The position numbers and the translations under genes were made by a program. Source: Welwitschia mirabilis (taxonomy: Eukaryota; Gnetophyta; Gnetopsida; Welwitschiales). From it: a stretch of 64,000 nucleotides of DNA. Position 1 is the first letter of the stretch; each line of letters starts with the position of its first letter. The stretch is from assembly GCA_051453625.1 (NCBI GenBank), contig JBOZIK010000001.1, positions 167,300,814-167,364,813 of the forward strand, written 5' to 3'. This document shows, in pieces, positions 33,261 through 44,394 of this stretch. The notes under the pieces were generated by a model. It had not been told where the DNA came from and ran no database searches. It saw only the letters and a program-made list of their open reading frames with translations.

Positions 33261-34101
33261 ATGTAGTTTATATTTTTATAGGGATTACTGTAGTTTCCAT
33301 AGGTAAAGAGGGTTTCTAAAGATTTTCTAAATGAATTTTACACTTAACTCATCTTAAAATTTTTTGAAAATGGTTTATGAAATTAACTATAAAGTTTATG
33401 TTTTCTATGTTTTTAAGTTTTCAAAAGAGGGCCTAATATATAAAAAGTTTTACCAAGTTAAAAAAAAGGACTTTTGTAAATGATGAAAGGTTTCTATGCA
33501 GAACAACTAGTAACACTACTAAGAAAAGGCGGTGACATTAGTTAGGATGAGAATTTTGGTTATAGCAAAAATATAGTGATTTGGAAATTCTTGTGAATTG
33601 AATAATCTTATAAGATCATAGAAGAATAACTCTAGAATGATAAACGTGAGCATTTTCAACTAATTCTTAACAAAACCATGAAAAATCTTTTTTAACGATA
33701 ATTTTAATATTTTATCATATAGTGAATTCATAAAATAGAAATTAAAAAAATAAACTAAAAACATATTAAATAAAGCAAAATACATAACATCAATTAAATT
33801 TTTAGTTTTTAAAGTTTTTCTCCTTAAATTAACCTACAAATAGAATGTTAAACCCACATAAAAATAAGTTAAAAAAATTAAAAATAAACTTAAAAATACA
33901 TTGGACTAGTTTAAGTTTCTATAGAATAACCAGTACTAATCACTAGAAAGAAAAATAAGCACATAAAGGAAAGGAATAAATGGACTAGTTTGAGTATTAC
34001 TAGCTAGAAAGGACTAGTACCCATCACAGAAAAAAAAAATCTAACTAAAAATTTATAATAAAGAAAAAGTTGTGCTCTTTCTAAGTAGCTACCAAGTCAT
34101 T
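33261..34101 (-). other. element M leader, no gene
   Basis: AT-rich leader between primer site and the possible gag. It holds a short repeated phrase TGGACTAGTTT...AGTA at 33902 and 33981 and nothing else I can name. Confidence 0.4.
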
Positions 34102-34119
34102 ATTCTAGAAATAATGCCA
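34102..34119 (-). promoter_or_regulatory. primer binding site of element M
   Basis: The minus strand reads TGGCATTATTTCTAGAAT. Compared with TGGCGCCGTTGCCGGGGA, most differences are transitions. It lies five bases inside the 5' LTR, in the right place for reverse transcription priming. Confidence 0.65.
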
Positions 34120-34124
34120 AAATC

Positions 34125-35476
34125 TGATCATAGTTCTACAATGATCTAGATTTAAACTAAGTTAAAAACTTATTTATCATTCTTCCATAGAGATAATTAG
34201 GATTTAATAAATAGAAATTACACAAGCTTGCTAACTTGCAAGTTAGAAATTAAAGAAAAGAGAAGAAAAGGAAAAGAAGAGGAAGTTGAGAAATGTTTTG
34301 AAACTTCATAGGGAAAGTGGAAAGAAAGAAAGATTTAAGTATTTCTTGATTTATTCTACTATAATTCCTTACTTAACTATAGGAATTACTAATCTAAAAT
34401 AGACTTAAGATCATCAAGTATAAAAGCTTAGGTCATGGTAACATAATCTCATTCATGATTTGAGTGTTGTCGAATTCAATAGTTACTGATGTGATAACCT
34501 TATAATAAAAATGAAAATTATAAACTAACTATGTCCAATATCTATGAAATTATTAAGACTATGAACTAATTAACTAATTAAATTCACTCCATTGATCAAA
34601 GTAAAACTTAATAGTGTATTATCCCTTAAGTATTCCTAGTACAAAATGAAATGAAACTAACAATCAAAAGGAAATAACTATTTAATATTGAATTAATTAA
34701 AATGCACATTACATCAAAGATGAAAGAAAGAAAAAAGGACTCCTTAAGCTTCTTGAAAATGAGCTCAATTCCCAAGGAAGTATTCAGAAGGCCATTTCAA
34801 CTTAATGCTCCAAAGACTCTATGCCTTGCCCAAACAAAGGATGTTTATAATGAAGGACTCAGAGGCTCTTTTATAGATAAGCATTGGGTGGGGTTGGTTA
34901 GAAGCTCTTAGCTTATAGCATTAGGTAAGAGGTTACATAATAATGATGTTAGGTGAGATAGTTTGTCATCTTTTCCATTAGGTAGAGATTCTTATGACAC
35001 AACAAATACTTGATTCCTAGATGCTGATGCTTTTGTTAACCACTATCATTAACATGTATCTTCATTATCATCCTACTCAGCCCTACTAAATGTCACTACA
35101 GTGAATGGCCATCATTATTACCATGTGTTGTCAAGGATGAAGAAAATCTACTAGGTGAAATTTGATTAAGCTCATAACTCCAAGTGATAAGATTTTTTAT
35201 GACATTTTAGGAACATGAAAATGGAAGTGATTTACCCTTATAAACCCATGGTACTAGTAGTTTTGGTTGGTGGTATTAGGCTACCTTCATATTTTGCAAG
35301 ATTCTTCAAAATATGATAATGACCCTAAAAATATCATGGAAAAATCTATAGGTCTAAAATTAATATATAAATTAATAGAAGACATGTTTTGTCATAAAAT
35401 CAATTATATTAATGTCTTTAATTAAGATAAATTAGTCTTTTAACTTAATTGTAATGTCAATTTTTACATGTTAACA
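34125..35476 (-). repeat. 5' LTR of element M
   Basis: Partner of 28539-29887, roughly 85% alike by eye, with TG...CA ends (minus strand TGTTAACATG...TATGATCA). It carries a TATA box at 34868-34875 and is followed on the right by ACCAT. Confidence 0.92.
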
Positions 35477-35481
35477 ACCAT
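35477..35481. repeat. target site duplication ACCAT of element M (right)
   Basis: Exact partner of 28534-28538. Confidence 0.9.
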
Positions 35482-35691
35482 ACTCTTTCTTTCATCGTTA
35501 ACCATTAGTTTCATCTTCATCTTACGTTTTACCTCATCAAGTATGATTGTATTACATTTTTATTTTTATTTTTAGAATTGTATTTTTTAACTTACTTTAT
35601 ATCCCTTGAAAGTTCTATCTTATTTTTTCTAATCATCACATGTAAACTTAATTAAAATTTAGGATGAATTTGTCTACTTCATGTTGTGGTT

Positions 35692-35706
35692 AGAAGAAGA
35701 GGGGGA
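35692..35706 (+). promoter_or_regulatory. polypurine tract, probably of element E
   Basis: AGAAGAAGAGGGGGA on the plus strand, followed by LTR-like DNA. Orientation fits element E, whose sequence resumes after element M. Confidence 0.5.
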
Positions 35707-35707
35707 A

Positions 35708-37020
35708 TCTTTGAAAACATTAAAATTCAGATCTAGTTACAATGAATTGGTATATTGGAAATATATTTTTCATTTAATATATATCTTTCTGATGGAAGAT
35801 AATTATAATATCTTTTTAATATTAAAATAGGATACACTCTATGTTTGACAACGTAAGATTATTTATACTTAAGTATAATGTCTCATTTGATTTTTAAATT
35901 GGCCTGCTTTTATTCTTTTCCACTTTCTTTATTAAGGACCAACAATTGATTAGTAAAAGGCTATGTAATAAGATCAATTTGGCTTATTTAATAGTGTTAT
36001 TAAAGTGTGATTATAGGTATATTTGACAAGTTTCTATGTAAATCAGGAAGAATTGGAAGATCTAATCAGACAATCATACAAAGTATTAATTTCTAATGCT
36101 ATAAAACTTCTCCTAATATATTTCAAACTCTTTAACATTATGGGATCAATTTAGATTGAGAACTAATAATTAAGAGGGTCAAAAGATGAAAAAGGAGCAT
36201 CGTCAACCTAGTCATCTAGACAATGCTCAAAAGATGATGAACAAAATACATAAACTATAAGATCATTTATTCAACTGATAGTCACATACTTAGTTATCTA
36301 GATGACAACCAAAGTATGAAAACCATTTATAGAGCAAAGAGGATCATAAAATATACCATTAAATTCAATTTTTTTAAAAAATATTGGGATGTATTAGTGA
36401 ACTTAGAAGCCATGATTCAATTCACAAGAATACCTGATCTTAATTAATAAACTTATAAAGGATGAAAAAAGACCAATTCTAGTAGAGAAAGAAGATTTAG
36501 AAACTAAGAGAAAATCTAGTTATGATAAGCAAAGTAGAGAATGTTTCAAAAAAAATTATCATTCATCCTATCATCCAAATGACATCCCAAGATGACTAGT
36601 AGTAACAGAAGAAATAAAAACATTACATTTACATTAATAGCAATTTACATGATTATCCAGATTACCACTAGGTGAATGTTAGCTCTAAGGAATGCAAAAC
36701 ATATTCCATCTATTTTGATATGATTACTCCTAGTCTATTACTACTTCTTGGTGATCCTAACCATCAATCTAAAACTACAAATACCTACCTTTTATCCCTC
36801 ATTTTTCATCTTTAATATATTAATTATTCTTCTGATAATTTAGAGTTTAATTAAGAAAGAGATCCATCTAGCTTAGGAGGGAAGCTTACCATGTATTGTG
36901 ATATTTATTCTCCATTGAGAAGTAACTACTCTACAGCAAATGTAAGGAGTTTTATAATTAATAAAAGTTATCTTTTTTATTAATTTATCTCTTATGTTAT
37001 TTATATGTTATGTAAAAATC
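35708..37020 (+). repeat. LTR-like region, candidate 3' LTR of element E
   Basis: It follows a polypurine tract. Four or more TCATC/GATGA boxes lie at 36190-36680, and a weakened TATA box (CTACAAATACC, 36774-36785) sits about 100 bp downstream of the last. This order, boxes then TATA, is the same as in the LTRs of A and B. No second copy was found in the window, so the ends are guesses. No coding sequence seen. Confidence 0.45.
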
Positions 37021-38049
37021 AAGTTAACTCCATAAAGGTTAATTGTAATTTTGATATAGTATATGACGGCCAACTTAGATGATGACAAGTGGGTAAACTT
37101 GGTTAGTGTTTACATTTAGCTTACATCTCATATTTGAGTTCATTCATTGCACTTCATCCATTATTTAATTCTCACTCATTTATCATTCTAAAATTAGAAT
37201 AGAAAATCATTTCAAATTAAAGCAATTTTCTAAATATATTATCGAATATCTCTCTAAAGTACAACATTTGAGATGACTCCCTATAATAGTGTGTTTTGTG
37301 TGTCTTGGATGCTTAACATTGTAGGTGATCATTAAAGATCATTACTTGAAGAAAAGAAGCAAGTATAAATTTTAATGTTTACATCTTATCACATGTTTAG
37401 AAAAATATCTTACTTCTGTTGCGAATAAACTAGGGAACAAATTCCCAAAAGAGGTCTTTACAGTGTAATGCAGTAGCTGTGAAAACTTCACTAGGAGGTT
37501 ATTTAGCCATGATTTAGAGAAATAGTATAGTCCTTTCCCCTGATGGCTATACTTTTATTATGAGGGGAAATAAATAACAATGGGTTGTAATATCTAAAAA
37601 GAGGTAAGGGACAATTATACTCTAGGAATCATCTGAGGTATAACTAGTTACCTAATCCTATAGTTTTAGTAACTCATGTAAGTCTATATAACAAAGATAG
37701 GAATTTGTCTTAGCATGTAATAGAAATACCTTCAGAAACTTAAATTTTTAATTTATACTCAATTGTTAAAACTTATTATATGGCAAGTCTCTTAATCTCA
37801 AAAATTATTTAATTAAAGTTAGATGAGACAAAAGGAATTATCTTAGATTAACATTGGTGTAAATCATTACAAATAAAAAAATTATAATAAAATTTTCGAA
37901 ATAACATTACAAGAGTAATATATTTATTCAAAGTAAAAAGTACAAAAGCTTACATAAAAATATCATAAACTAAACAATGAAATTAGTGGAACAACAACAA
38001 AAAAAAGGACGAAGTTCATTTCTTAAAGAAGCTAGAAAACTTATTCTTT
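37021..38049. other. retroelement 3' debris, no gene
   Basis: The sentence CAGTAGCTGTGAAAACTTCA at 37460 and the following TAGCCATGATTT match the 3' region of element E near 27950. A second gypsy 3' end is therefore present. The rest is AT-rich without recognisable domains. Confidence 0.4.
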
Positions 38050-38420
38050 CTGCTTGATCTCTTAGGCTTAAAATATCCTAAGGTGGATGGTAGTAGATGC
38101 ATCTTAGTTAAAGTCTCAGTAAGTATCTATACTTCATATTAATGTGTATTCCAAAAACCTATATATCCTTTCATATCCCACACTAATTCTTCTTTATTAT
38201 ATCTATCAAAGCTTAGTGTAGACAAGTTGAGATTAGGATTGGTATGTTTAGTTTCTTAACTCTTTATTCTAACTCCTAGAGTTAACAAACTAATCTTCCA
38301 TGTAAAATATCATAAGTTAATGCGCCTTGATTTAATTAATATCATAATTCTTTAGTTCTTAGCCTCACATACTCATCCACTAAATAGTGGATCATGGTAT
38401 AAAGATAAAAAGGATTTACC
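38050..38420 (-). pseudogene. unidentified minus-strand coding remnant
   Basis: The minus strand reads gene-like text, for example LSTLSFDRYNKEELVWDMKG and YIGFWNTH, then LPSTLGYFKPKRSSRK toward 38050. Upstream text (ISLLTLGVRIKS, near 38270) is in a compatible frame apart from stops. It shows amino-acid complexity unlike the random AT-rich background. I cannot assign a family. A retroelement ORF is the likeliest source given the setting. Confidence 0.4.
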
Positions 38421-39100
38421 CCATTTTGAAATCATTCTTTATCATTAACCCTAATATAAGTATCCAAAGTATTAATAACTTTAGAAATAGACCTATAAGA
38501 TGATTGAAAAGGCTCTACCACTTTTTCAATCCTATTAATAACTTATGAGGAATTGGATTCTAGACTTTGATTGTAAACATCAACTTAAGTCAACTTAAAA
38601 CTGAAGAGATAACATTACACTTTTGAGATTTTTGATAAAGTTCTAGGAGAATAATGAAAACCTAAACAATTTGTAGGTAGCCATGATTATCTCACTCAAT
38701 AGATGAAGTAATATGATAATGGGTAAGACTGATGTAATGGTTGTTATGCTTAGTATTTGTTTTGTAATTAGAAGTGGTGTGACAAGTGTTCATGTTAAGC
38801 TTACGAGTGTGTTACCTATTTAATAAATAAAGGATTAAAAGGAAACAAGCCTAGCACTCAATATTTTAAAATATCTTAAGAATCTTTATTAAAAGAATTT
38901 AATAAGAATATACTAAATTAATCTTAGTTAAATTTGAGGAGAGAATTTTAGATAAGTTAAAATTAATTTAAGATCTTTCACTCTTTAAATTCTTTATTTT
39001 CTATACAAGAAAAAGATAAAATTATAAATACACTATGTATAAGAAATTTATAAAATTATACAAAATGGAAACATACGTTCAGATAGACTAGAGAAAAGGA
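38421..39100. other. no feature recognised
   Basis: AT-rich intergenic-type DNA. No domain, terminal motif or repeat longer than about 20 bp stood out. Confidence 0.4.
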
Positions 39101-39109
39101 AGTGTTATT

Positions 39110-39720
39110 TTAAATAACCATTTAACTTTATTTTTACCCTCTAATAATTACACTACCTATTGGGTTAAGTGATATAATTAATATTGAATTGAAATTTTGG
39201 ATTAAGCTTTGGAGCTTAACCTAGAGTTATTAATGTAGTGTAATAAATGCAAGAAGGTAGGAAGGTTAGAGAGGTTTTCATTTTTGATGAGTTCCATCAA
39301 GTTTATTATCCTCTATAAATTACATTATTTATTATACTACTATTTTAAGATTAATTTGAAATCATTAATGTAATAAATAGAAGGATGAATCTCATTCTTA
39401 ATAACCCCTTCAAGTTTACTTTCACCTGTGAATTACATTTTTTAGTAGATTAAGTGGCTTTATTAATCTATAATTGAAATTCTAGTTTGAAATTTTGAGC
39501 TTAATCTAAAATCATTATTATAAGAAATAAAGGGAATGGTATCATTTTAAATTATTCCTATCGAGTTTATCACCCTCTATAAATTATATTATTTAGTAGA
39601 TTAAGTAGATTTATTAATTTAAATAAGAAATAATGGATTAAACTTTTGATCTTAGTCTAAAATCATTAATATAATAAAGAAGGGGGCCCTCATTCTTAGT
39701 GACACTCTTTGAGTTAATCC
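39110..39720. repeat. tandem repeat, period about 150 bp, four degenerate copies
   Basis: Four units are marked by TTTA-CCTCTATAAATTACATT, then TAGATTAAGT, ATTAATTTAA, GAGCTTAA(C/T)CTA, AATCATTAATGTAAT and a CTCATTCTTAAT segment. They start near 39122, 39298, 39407 and 39554. A TATA box follows 30 bp later, which suggests an LTR upstream region carrying repeated enhancer-like units. Confidence 0.7.
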
Positions 39721-39749
39721 TTTTTGTATTACAAGTGTCACCACTTTTT

Positions 39750-39757
39750 TATAAATA
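39750..39757 (+). promoter_or_regulatory. TATA box after tandem repeat
   Basis: CACTTTTTTATAAATACTTT, directly downstream of the 150-bp repeats. Candidate promoter of a plus-strand retroelement that may have driven the remnant at 40905. Confidence 0.4.
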
Positions 39758-39929
39758 CTTTTTGAAAGTGTTGAGTGGTGTGTATCTTAAAGGAGGTTTT
39801 TAAGAATTTGAGAGTTCTTAATGGCCCCCTTTTAATCCTCTTATGAAAAGGAATGCCACCACTTAAATATGACTCATTTATATTTTTTACTCCTCCTTAA
39901 AACCTATTCTGAATGATCCCCATTGAATT

Positions 39930-40099
39930 TATTAACTTAGATTTACATTGATTTCTAGCTACATNNNNNNNNNNNNNNNNNNNNNNNNNNNNNNNNNNNN
40001 NNNNNNNNNNNNNNNNNNNNNNNNNNNNNNNNNNNNNNNNNNNNNNNNNNNNNNNNNNNNNNNNTATTAACTTAGATTCACATTGATTTCTAGCTACAT
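39930..40099. other. assembly gap with 35-bp flank duplication
   Basis: A 35-bp segment at 39930-39964 recurs at 40065-40099 with a single T/C difference across a 100-base N run. Confidence 0.8.
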
Positions 40100-40904
40100 G
40101 TTATTTTAATAGTTACCTCCTAGCATGAACATCTTCAATTGTCACAAGTACAATCTGAGAGTTATAAATAATTCCAATTTATTACAAGAAGTATAGTTTC
40201 AGAGTTATAAATAATTTAATAAGTACATTCATCATCAGATTTTTATGCTCAAATTCTTGCATTTCTTTGGTAATTTTTTTCTCAAATGGCATGTTTTATC
40301 TCATGATAAGCTAACCCATCATTATACTATAAGGTAATTTCAATATTATTTTTAGCATTTGAAGCACATAAATCTTTTTTCATGGAGTAGAACAAAATAA
40401 AATTGAAAATTAAAAATTTAAATAAAATTTTTTGCATTATTAATATAGGTTTTATTTTATCTAATATTAATTATTTGCAATAAAGGTTATAAGATTTTCT
40501 ACATAAGAATATTATACACTTATAAAAAGAGAGAGAAAGAGAGAGAGAGAACACACAAATAAGATCTTAAAGTAAGATAGTATTAGCTTACAAAGTAAAT
40601 TGATAGTCTCAGCTACTAGTTTGAAAGTTTGCTAAATCTATTGAAGTATAAAGTTTTATTTTTATATTACAGGGAAAAAATAAAGAGATATATGAGTATT
40701 CATTTATTTTTATATACCTCTTTGGAACTAGTATAAAGTAGCATTTAAAAATATAATTATTTAGTGGTTTCATGACTTAATATTTACAATATAGTTTTGT
40801 AGTGACTAATTTTAAAAAGGGATTCCTTTACAAAAATGTAGAGTTATATCATCATTAAATTTCAGAAACATTTTAGTAGATCCTTTTTTTGGAGGTCTTA
40901 AATA
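40100..40904. other. no gene; short (GA)n microsatellite
   Basis: Apart from a GA-rich run at 40528-40550 I see nothing here. Position suggests the untranslated leader of the element whose coding remnant begins at 40905. Confidence 0.4.
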
Positions 40905-43320
40905 ATGAGTGGCGAAACTAGAATGGATTTATTGATTAACATGCTAGAAGGGTATAATTTAGAGCTAAATTTTAAATTCTACAAAAAATTACAATATAAG
41001 GAGGAAGAGGGTTCAGTAAAGATAGTGGTGCATGACACGAAATTTTCAATCTCTTAAGAAGAAATTAGAAGAATACTAGAATGACCAAGAGGAGAGAAAT
41101 CCATAGATGAAACAAATATGAAGGATAACTCCAAACTTAAAATGGAATTATTAGAAAGAGTAGTGATAAAGGAAAGAATTTTCATTGATAAAAGCACTAA
41201 GACAAAATTATTTATTATCTCAATAATTATAGCGAGCAATTTGAGCCCTACATTAAATAAATAAAAAAGTTTATCATTATTTGGGATTTACATGCTTGAA
41301 GCAATAAGGGATCTAATAGGCAAAAGAGTGTAAATACTACTAAAGGGATTTTCTAGGGGCTTATAATGCATATCACTAAAATGAGAAAGGTAGGAGCGAG
41401 AACAGTGGTAAGATTGTGGTATCCCTCTATAATTACTAGGATTTTAAGTTACAAACAAGTATACCCCAAAGTAGATAATCATCTTATTAAATTAACAACT
41501 TAGTATTTATTTAGGATTAAAGAATTGAAAGTCCTTCAAATAAAACTAAGAGATCAAGCCACATAAAAGGAGGCTTAGGACAACATTTATTTCATCTAAT
41601 ATAAAAACAAAACCACCATGAATAGCAAATCCTAGCTTGACATAATTTACTATAAAGTAGTTATTAAGGATAGGTGCTCTATCAGAATTATTTTTTTAAG
41701 TCTTATATAAGGAGAAAATTGATATCCTCTATAAGGCTATAACTATATTTAAAGAAGAAATGAAATTCTCCAGGGAATAAAAAAAGGAATCCTTCATTTT
41801 GTAGAATCAAAATTCATATTTATATATAGAGAATGATTTTTTAAACCAAGAAAACGAGAGACATATAAAAATTCACTATTTAAAATTTCATAGAGGGGTA
41901 ATAGAAAATCTTCAAGAGGTTTATAGGTGAATAGTAAAATTATAAACACTTCTAAAAGAAAAGAATAATATTGATAATGGTTAAAATACAAACTAGATTA
42001 TTGATTTTACTATTGGATAGCCTAGCAACTTCCAAAAAGTACCATGCAAATTATATTAAGAATTAATAGGATTCATCACATTCATGCATAATTAGAGACC
42101 CTACCCTCAAGTCAGTAATATTCAAATAAAATTTACATTCATTTATAAGAATGCATGAAAAATATATGAATATACAAGTAGAATCTAACAACTACAAGAA
42201 AAATAAGTAGAACCATTTTATCTTAGTGAAATTTATCAAATAATTTTAGACGTAAATAAGGAGTTAATCCCATTGGTACAAAACAAAAATAAAGAATTAA
42301 CATTTAAAGTTGATAGCATCTAGGTGCTAGATTCTACTCCACAAATAGATCATTTATCTTTGAGGCCCATTTTGTTAAGTATTAAAGTAAATCTCAGGAA
42401 TTTTGTTAGAGTAATAAAGGAACAACCAAGTAGAGATCTCTCCAAACATGATAATTTTAAATTATTCTTTAATAATTTTGCTACAAGAGTAGAAGTAAAA
42501 TTAGAGCAACATCATGGTAAAGTGGATTAACAACTAAAAATGGTGTTTAATCAATCCTTTTTTAACATTGAAAATCATATTAAATTAATATGCTGGGAAT
42601 CAATCCAAATCATTATTTAAAATTTGAAAAAAGAAAATATGTAACTATTTCATGAAAATTGAATGATGAAATCTATATTAAACAAAAGAATAGGATTTAG
42701 AAATGAAGAATTAACTATTCCTCAAAGTCTTGGTTATTATCTGTAGAAGTTATATGATTTCATTAATAGATTTCAAGAAGAACTACAAAATGTAATACAA
42801 AAGACTTCACGGGAATGGTTAAAGATCAATTGAATTTTTGAAGCTTATGTAAGGCAATTGAAAAAAATTAAAAGTTGACTTTAATAAAGATAGGACAGGC
42901 TTGTCTATTAAAAATTTAAAAATCTTATGAGAATTATAGTTGCTAAATTTAATACAACTATGAAGGAGTATGTAATGGATTTGAATCTATTTGAAATAAC
43001 TCCTCAAAATTTGCAGTAGCTTTGCATACTCCATAAGAGAATAGTCATTAATATGAATATGATAAGGGGTATCTTTGATGAAATTTTTCAAACTTTTAAA
43101 ATAGGTTACCCTATAGGTGTATGCAGGTTACCCTATAGGTGTATGCATTATACACTTTGGACAAACTTTAGGCAAGAGTATTTAAGGACAAAATGCACTA
43201 ATAGCTATTACTACACATCCCATCAAAAGATCCCAAGTTGTCAGGCCAAAATATCCCTCTATCCTAAAATGCAAAAAAGAAATAGAATAACTTATAACTC
43301 CATAAAAGAGGAGAGATAAG
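40905..43320 (+). pseudogene. long unidentified retroelement-type coding remnant
   Basis: An ATG at 40905 opens about 120 codons with only two stops (start MSGETRMDLLINMLEGYNLE, later KIVVHDTKFSIS and ERIFIDKSTKTKLFIISIII). Further pieces follow in shifted frames: VGARTVVRLWYPSIITRILS near 41400, then FNIENHIKLICWESIQ near 42560. A coiled-coil-like section with Gln/Lys/Glu lies near 42700-42860, and NLFEITPQNL with GIFDEIFQTFKIGYPI near 43000-43100. Total span is roughly 800 codons. No zinc knuckle, protease or RT is seen. Parts resemble the extra ORFs of plant LTR elements, but I cannot name it. Element J is inserted downstream. Confidence 0.45.
43104..43147. repeat. 22-bp perfect tandem duplication
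   Basis: GGTTACCCTATAGGTGTATG plus CA occurs twice in a row at 43104 and 43126 inside the coding remnant. It adds 22 bp and so shifts the frame. Confidence 0.95.
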
Positions 43321-43744
43321 AAAAAAGGCAAAAAGATCTAAAAAGCTTCAATCCTAGAAGAAACAAAGTTAATAAATTTGGATAATTCTTCCTTTCAAGA
43401 GTAACAAAGAAATATTTTGGAAGCCATTAAAAAAGAAAAATAATTAGTCTAATTGGCTAAACAAATGAAAGCATAAGAGGAGTCTAAAAAGCAACCTTTT
43501 GTTTTAAGAGAAGACCCAAGAAATAAGTTCATTTCATTAAGGAACTAACAGAAGCTTGAGCTGGGGGAAAACTAATGAATAAAAAATTTGATATGTTAAA
43601 GATGAAGTTTTGTATAACATTTATAACAAATAAATATTTTTTTGTTATTGTTAATGATATATTTTATTAGTTTATTGTTATTAGTTAGTTAGTTAATTTG
43701 TATGCATTATAATAGTTGTTGTAGGTATCGAATCACATCTAGCA
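43321..43744 (+). other. no gene recognised
   Basis: Lys/Glu-rich readings continue the upstream remnant to about 43560. After that the sequence is AT-rich with TTAGT repeats up to element J. Confidence 0.35.
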
Positions 43745-43749
43745 TATGC
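43745..43749. repeat. target site duplication TATGC of element J (left)
   Basis: TATGC on the left against TATAC at 53231-53235 on the right: one G-to-A difference. Confidence 0.75.
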
Positions 43750-44143
43750 TGTAATATTCTAAATTTACTATTTGTAAAATAAGTGTGTTAAAGCACTAAA
43801 TAAGTGTAACTAATAAGATATGAATGGATCTAACTCAAATATATAAAATATGTATTCTTTAATTATGCTTGGGTGGATAGACTGGGTGGATGTAACTAAT
43901 GAAAATCTTGGATGATCCCCAAGGGTCATAAGATGGGAACACAGTTCATAGTCCACATCTTTGCCTATGACCACTAGTCCAGGCTATTAGCTAAATGCTA
44001 AGAAATGTAATCCTCTGCTTCCAATAATAAAAGTCCATATTTTTTTGAAATTATTCCTTGCTATCCTTATTGATTATGGCATATTATTTTATATATTTCT
44101 TTTTATGCAAAGTAATCTAGAAACAGTAAAATGGGATATTATA
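43750..44143 (+). repeat. left LTR of element J
   Basis: It starts TGTAATATTCTAAATTTACT and matches 52796-53230, with gap differences such as loss of a TTCGTAGTTTAGATA segment. It ends GGGATATTATA where the right copy has GGGACATTACA. Confidence 0.9.
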
Positions 44144-44145
44144 TT

Positions 44146-44157
44146 TGGTATCAGAGT
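44146..44157 (+). promoter_or_regulatory. primer binding site of element J
   Basis: TTGGTATCAGAGTG: only the last C of TGGTATCAGAGC is changed. Two bases separate it from the LTR. Confidence 0.88.
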
Positions 44158-44394
44158 GAACAATAAAGTAGTAAACCACTAATTTAAGAAAAAACAAGGA
44201 AGGAACTCAATTCTATAAATAAGTAAAGATTTACATTAAGAAAACAAGCCCAATGACAAGTAGTATATAAAGAAAAGCTGTGATATATGGACAAAACAAG
44301 GTGCCAGCAAAAATCATGGTGCATGATGCCTTGGAAAGTGAACTAGGAATCACTGTTGAGGAGGAAGAAAATCCTTCATAGAGAAAGAACTATA

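Larger units (their letters stand above)
28539..35476 (-). mobile_element. non-autonomous LTR retrotransposon M in element E
   Basis: Two direct LTRs of 1349 and 1352 bp with TG...CA ends flank a 4.2-kb interior; both sides carry ACCAT. The primer site beside the right LTR on the minus strand gives the orientation. The interior has no recognisable RT, integrase or RNase H. A 677-base gap at 32041-32717 could hide some sequence but not a full pol. This layout fits a large non-autonomous element (LARD-like) mobilised in trans by a gypsy relative. Confidence 0.9.

Noticed and set aside
40905-43320. Endogenous pararetrovirus (caulimovirid) origin
   Set aside because: I considered this because of the long ORF without LTR pair, but no movement protein, zinc knuckle or RT signature could be identified, so the call is left open.
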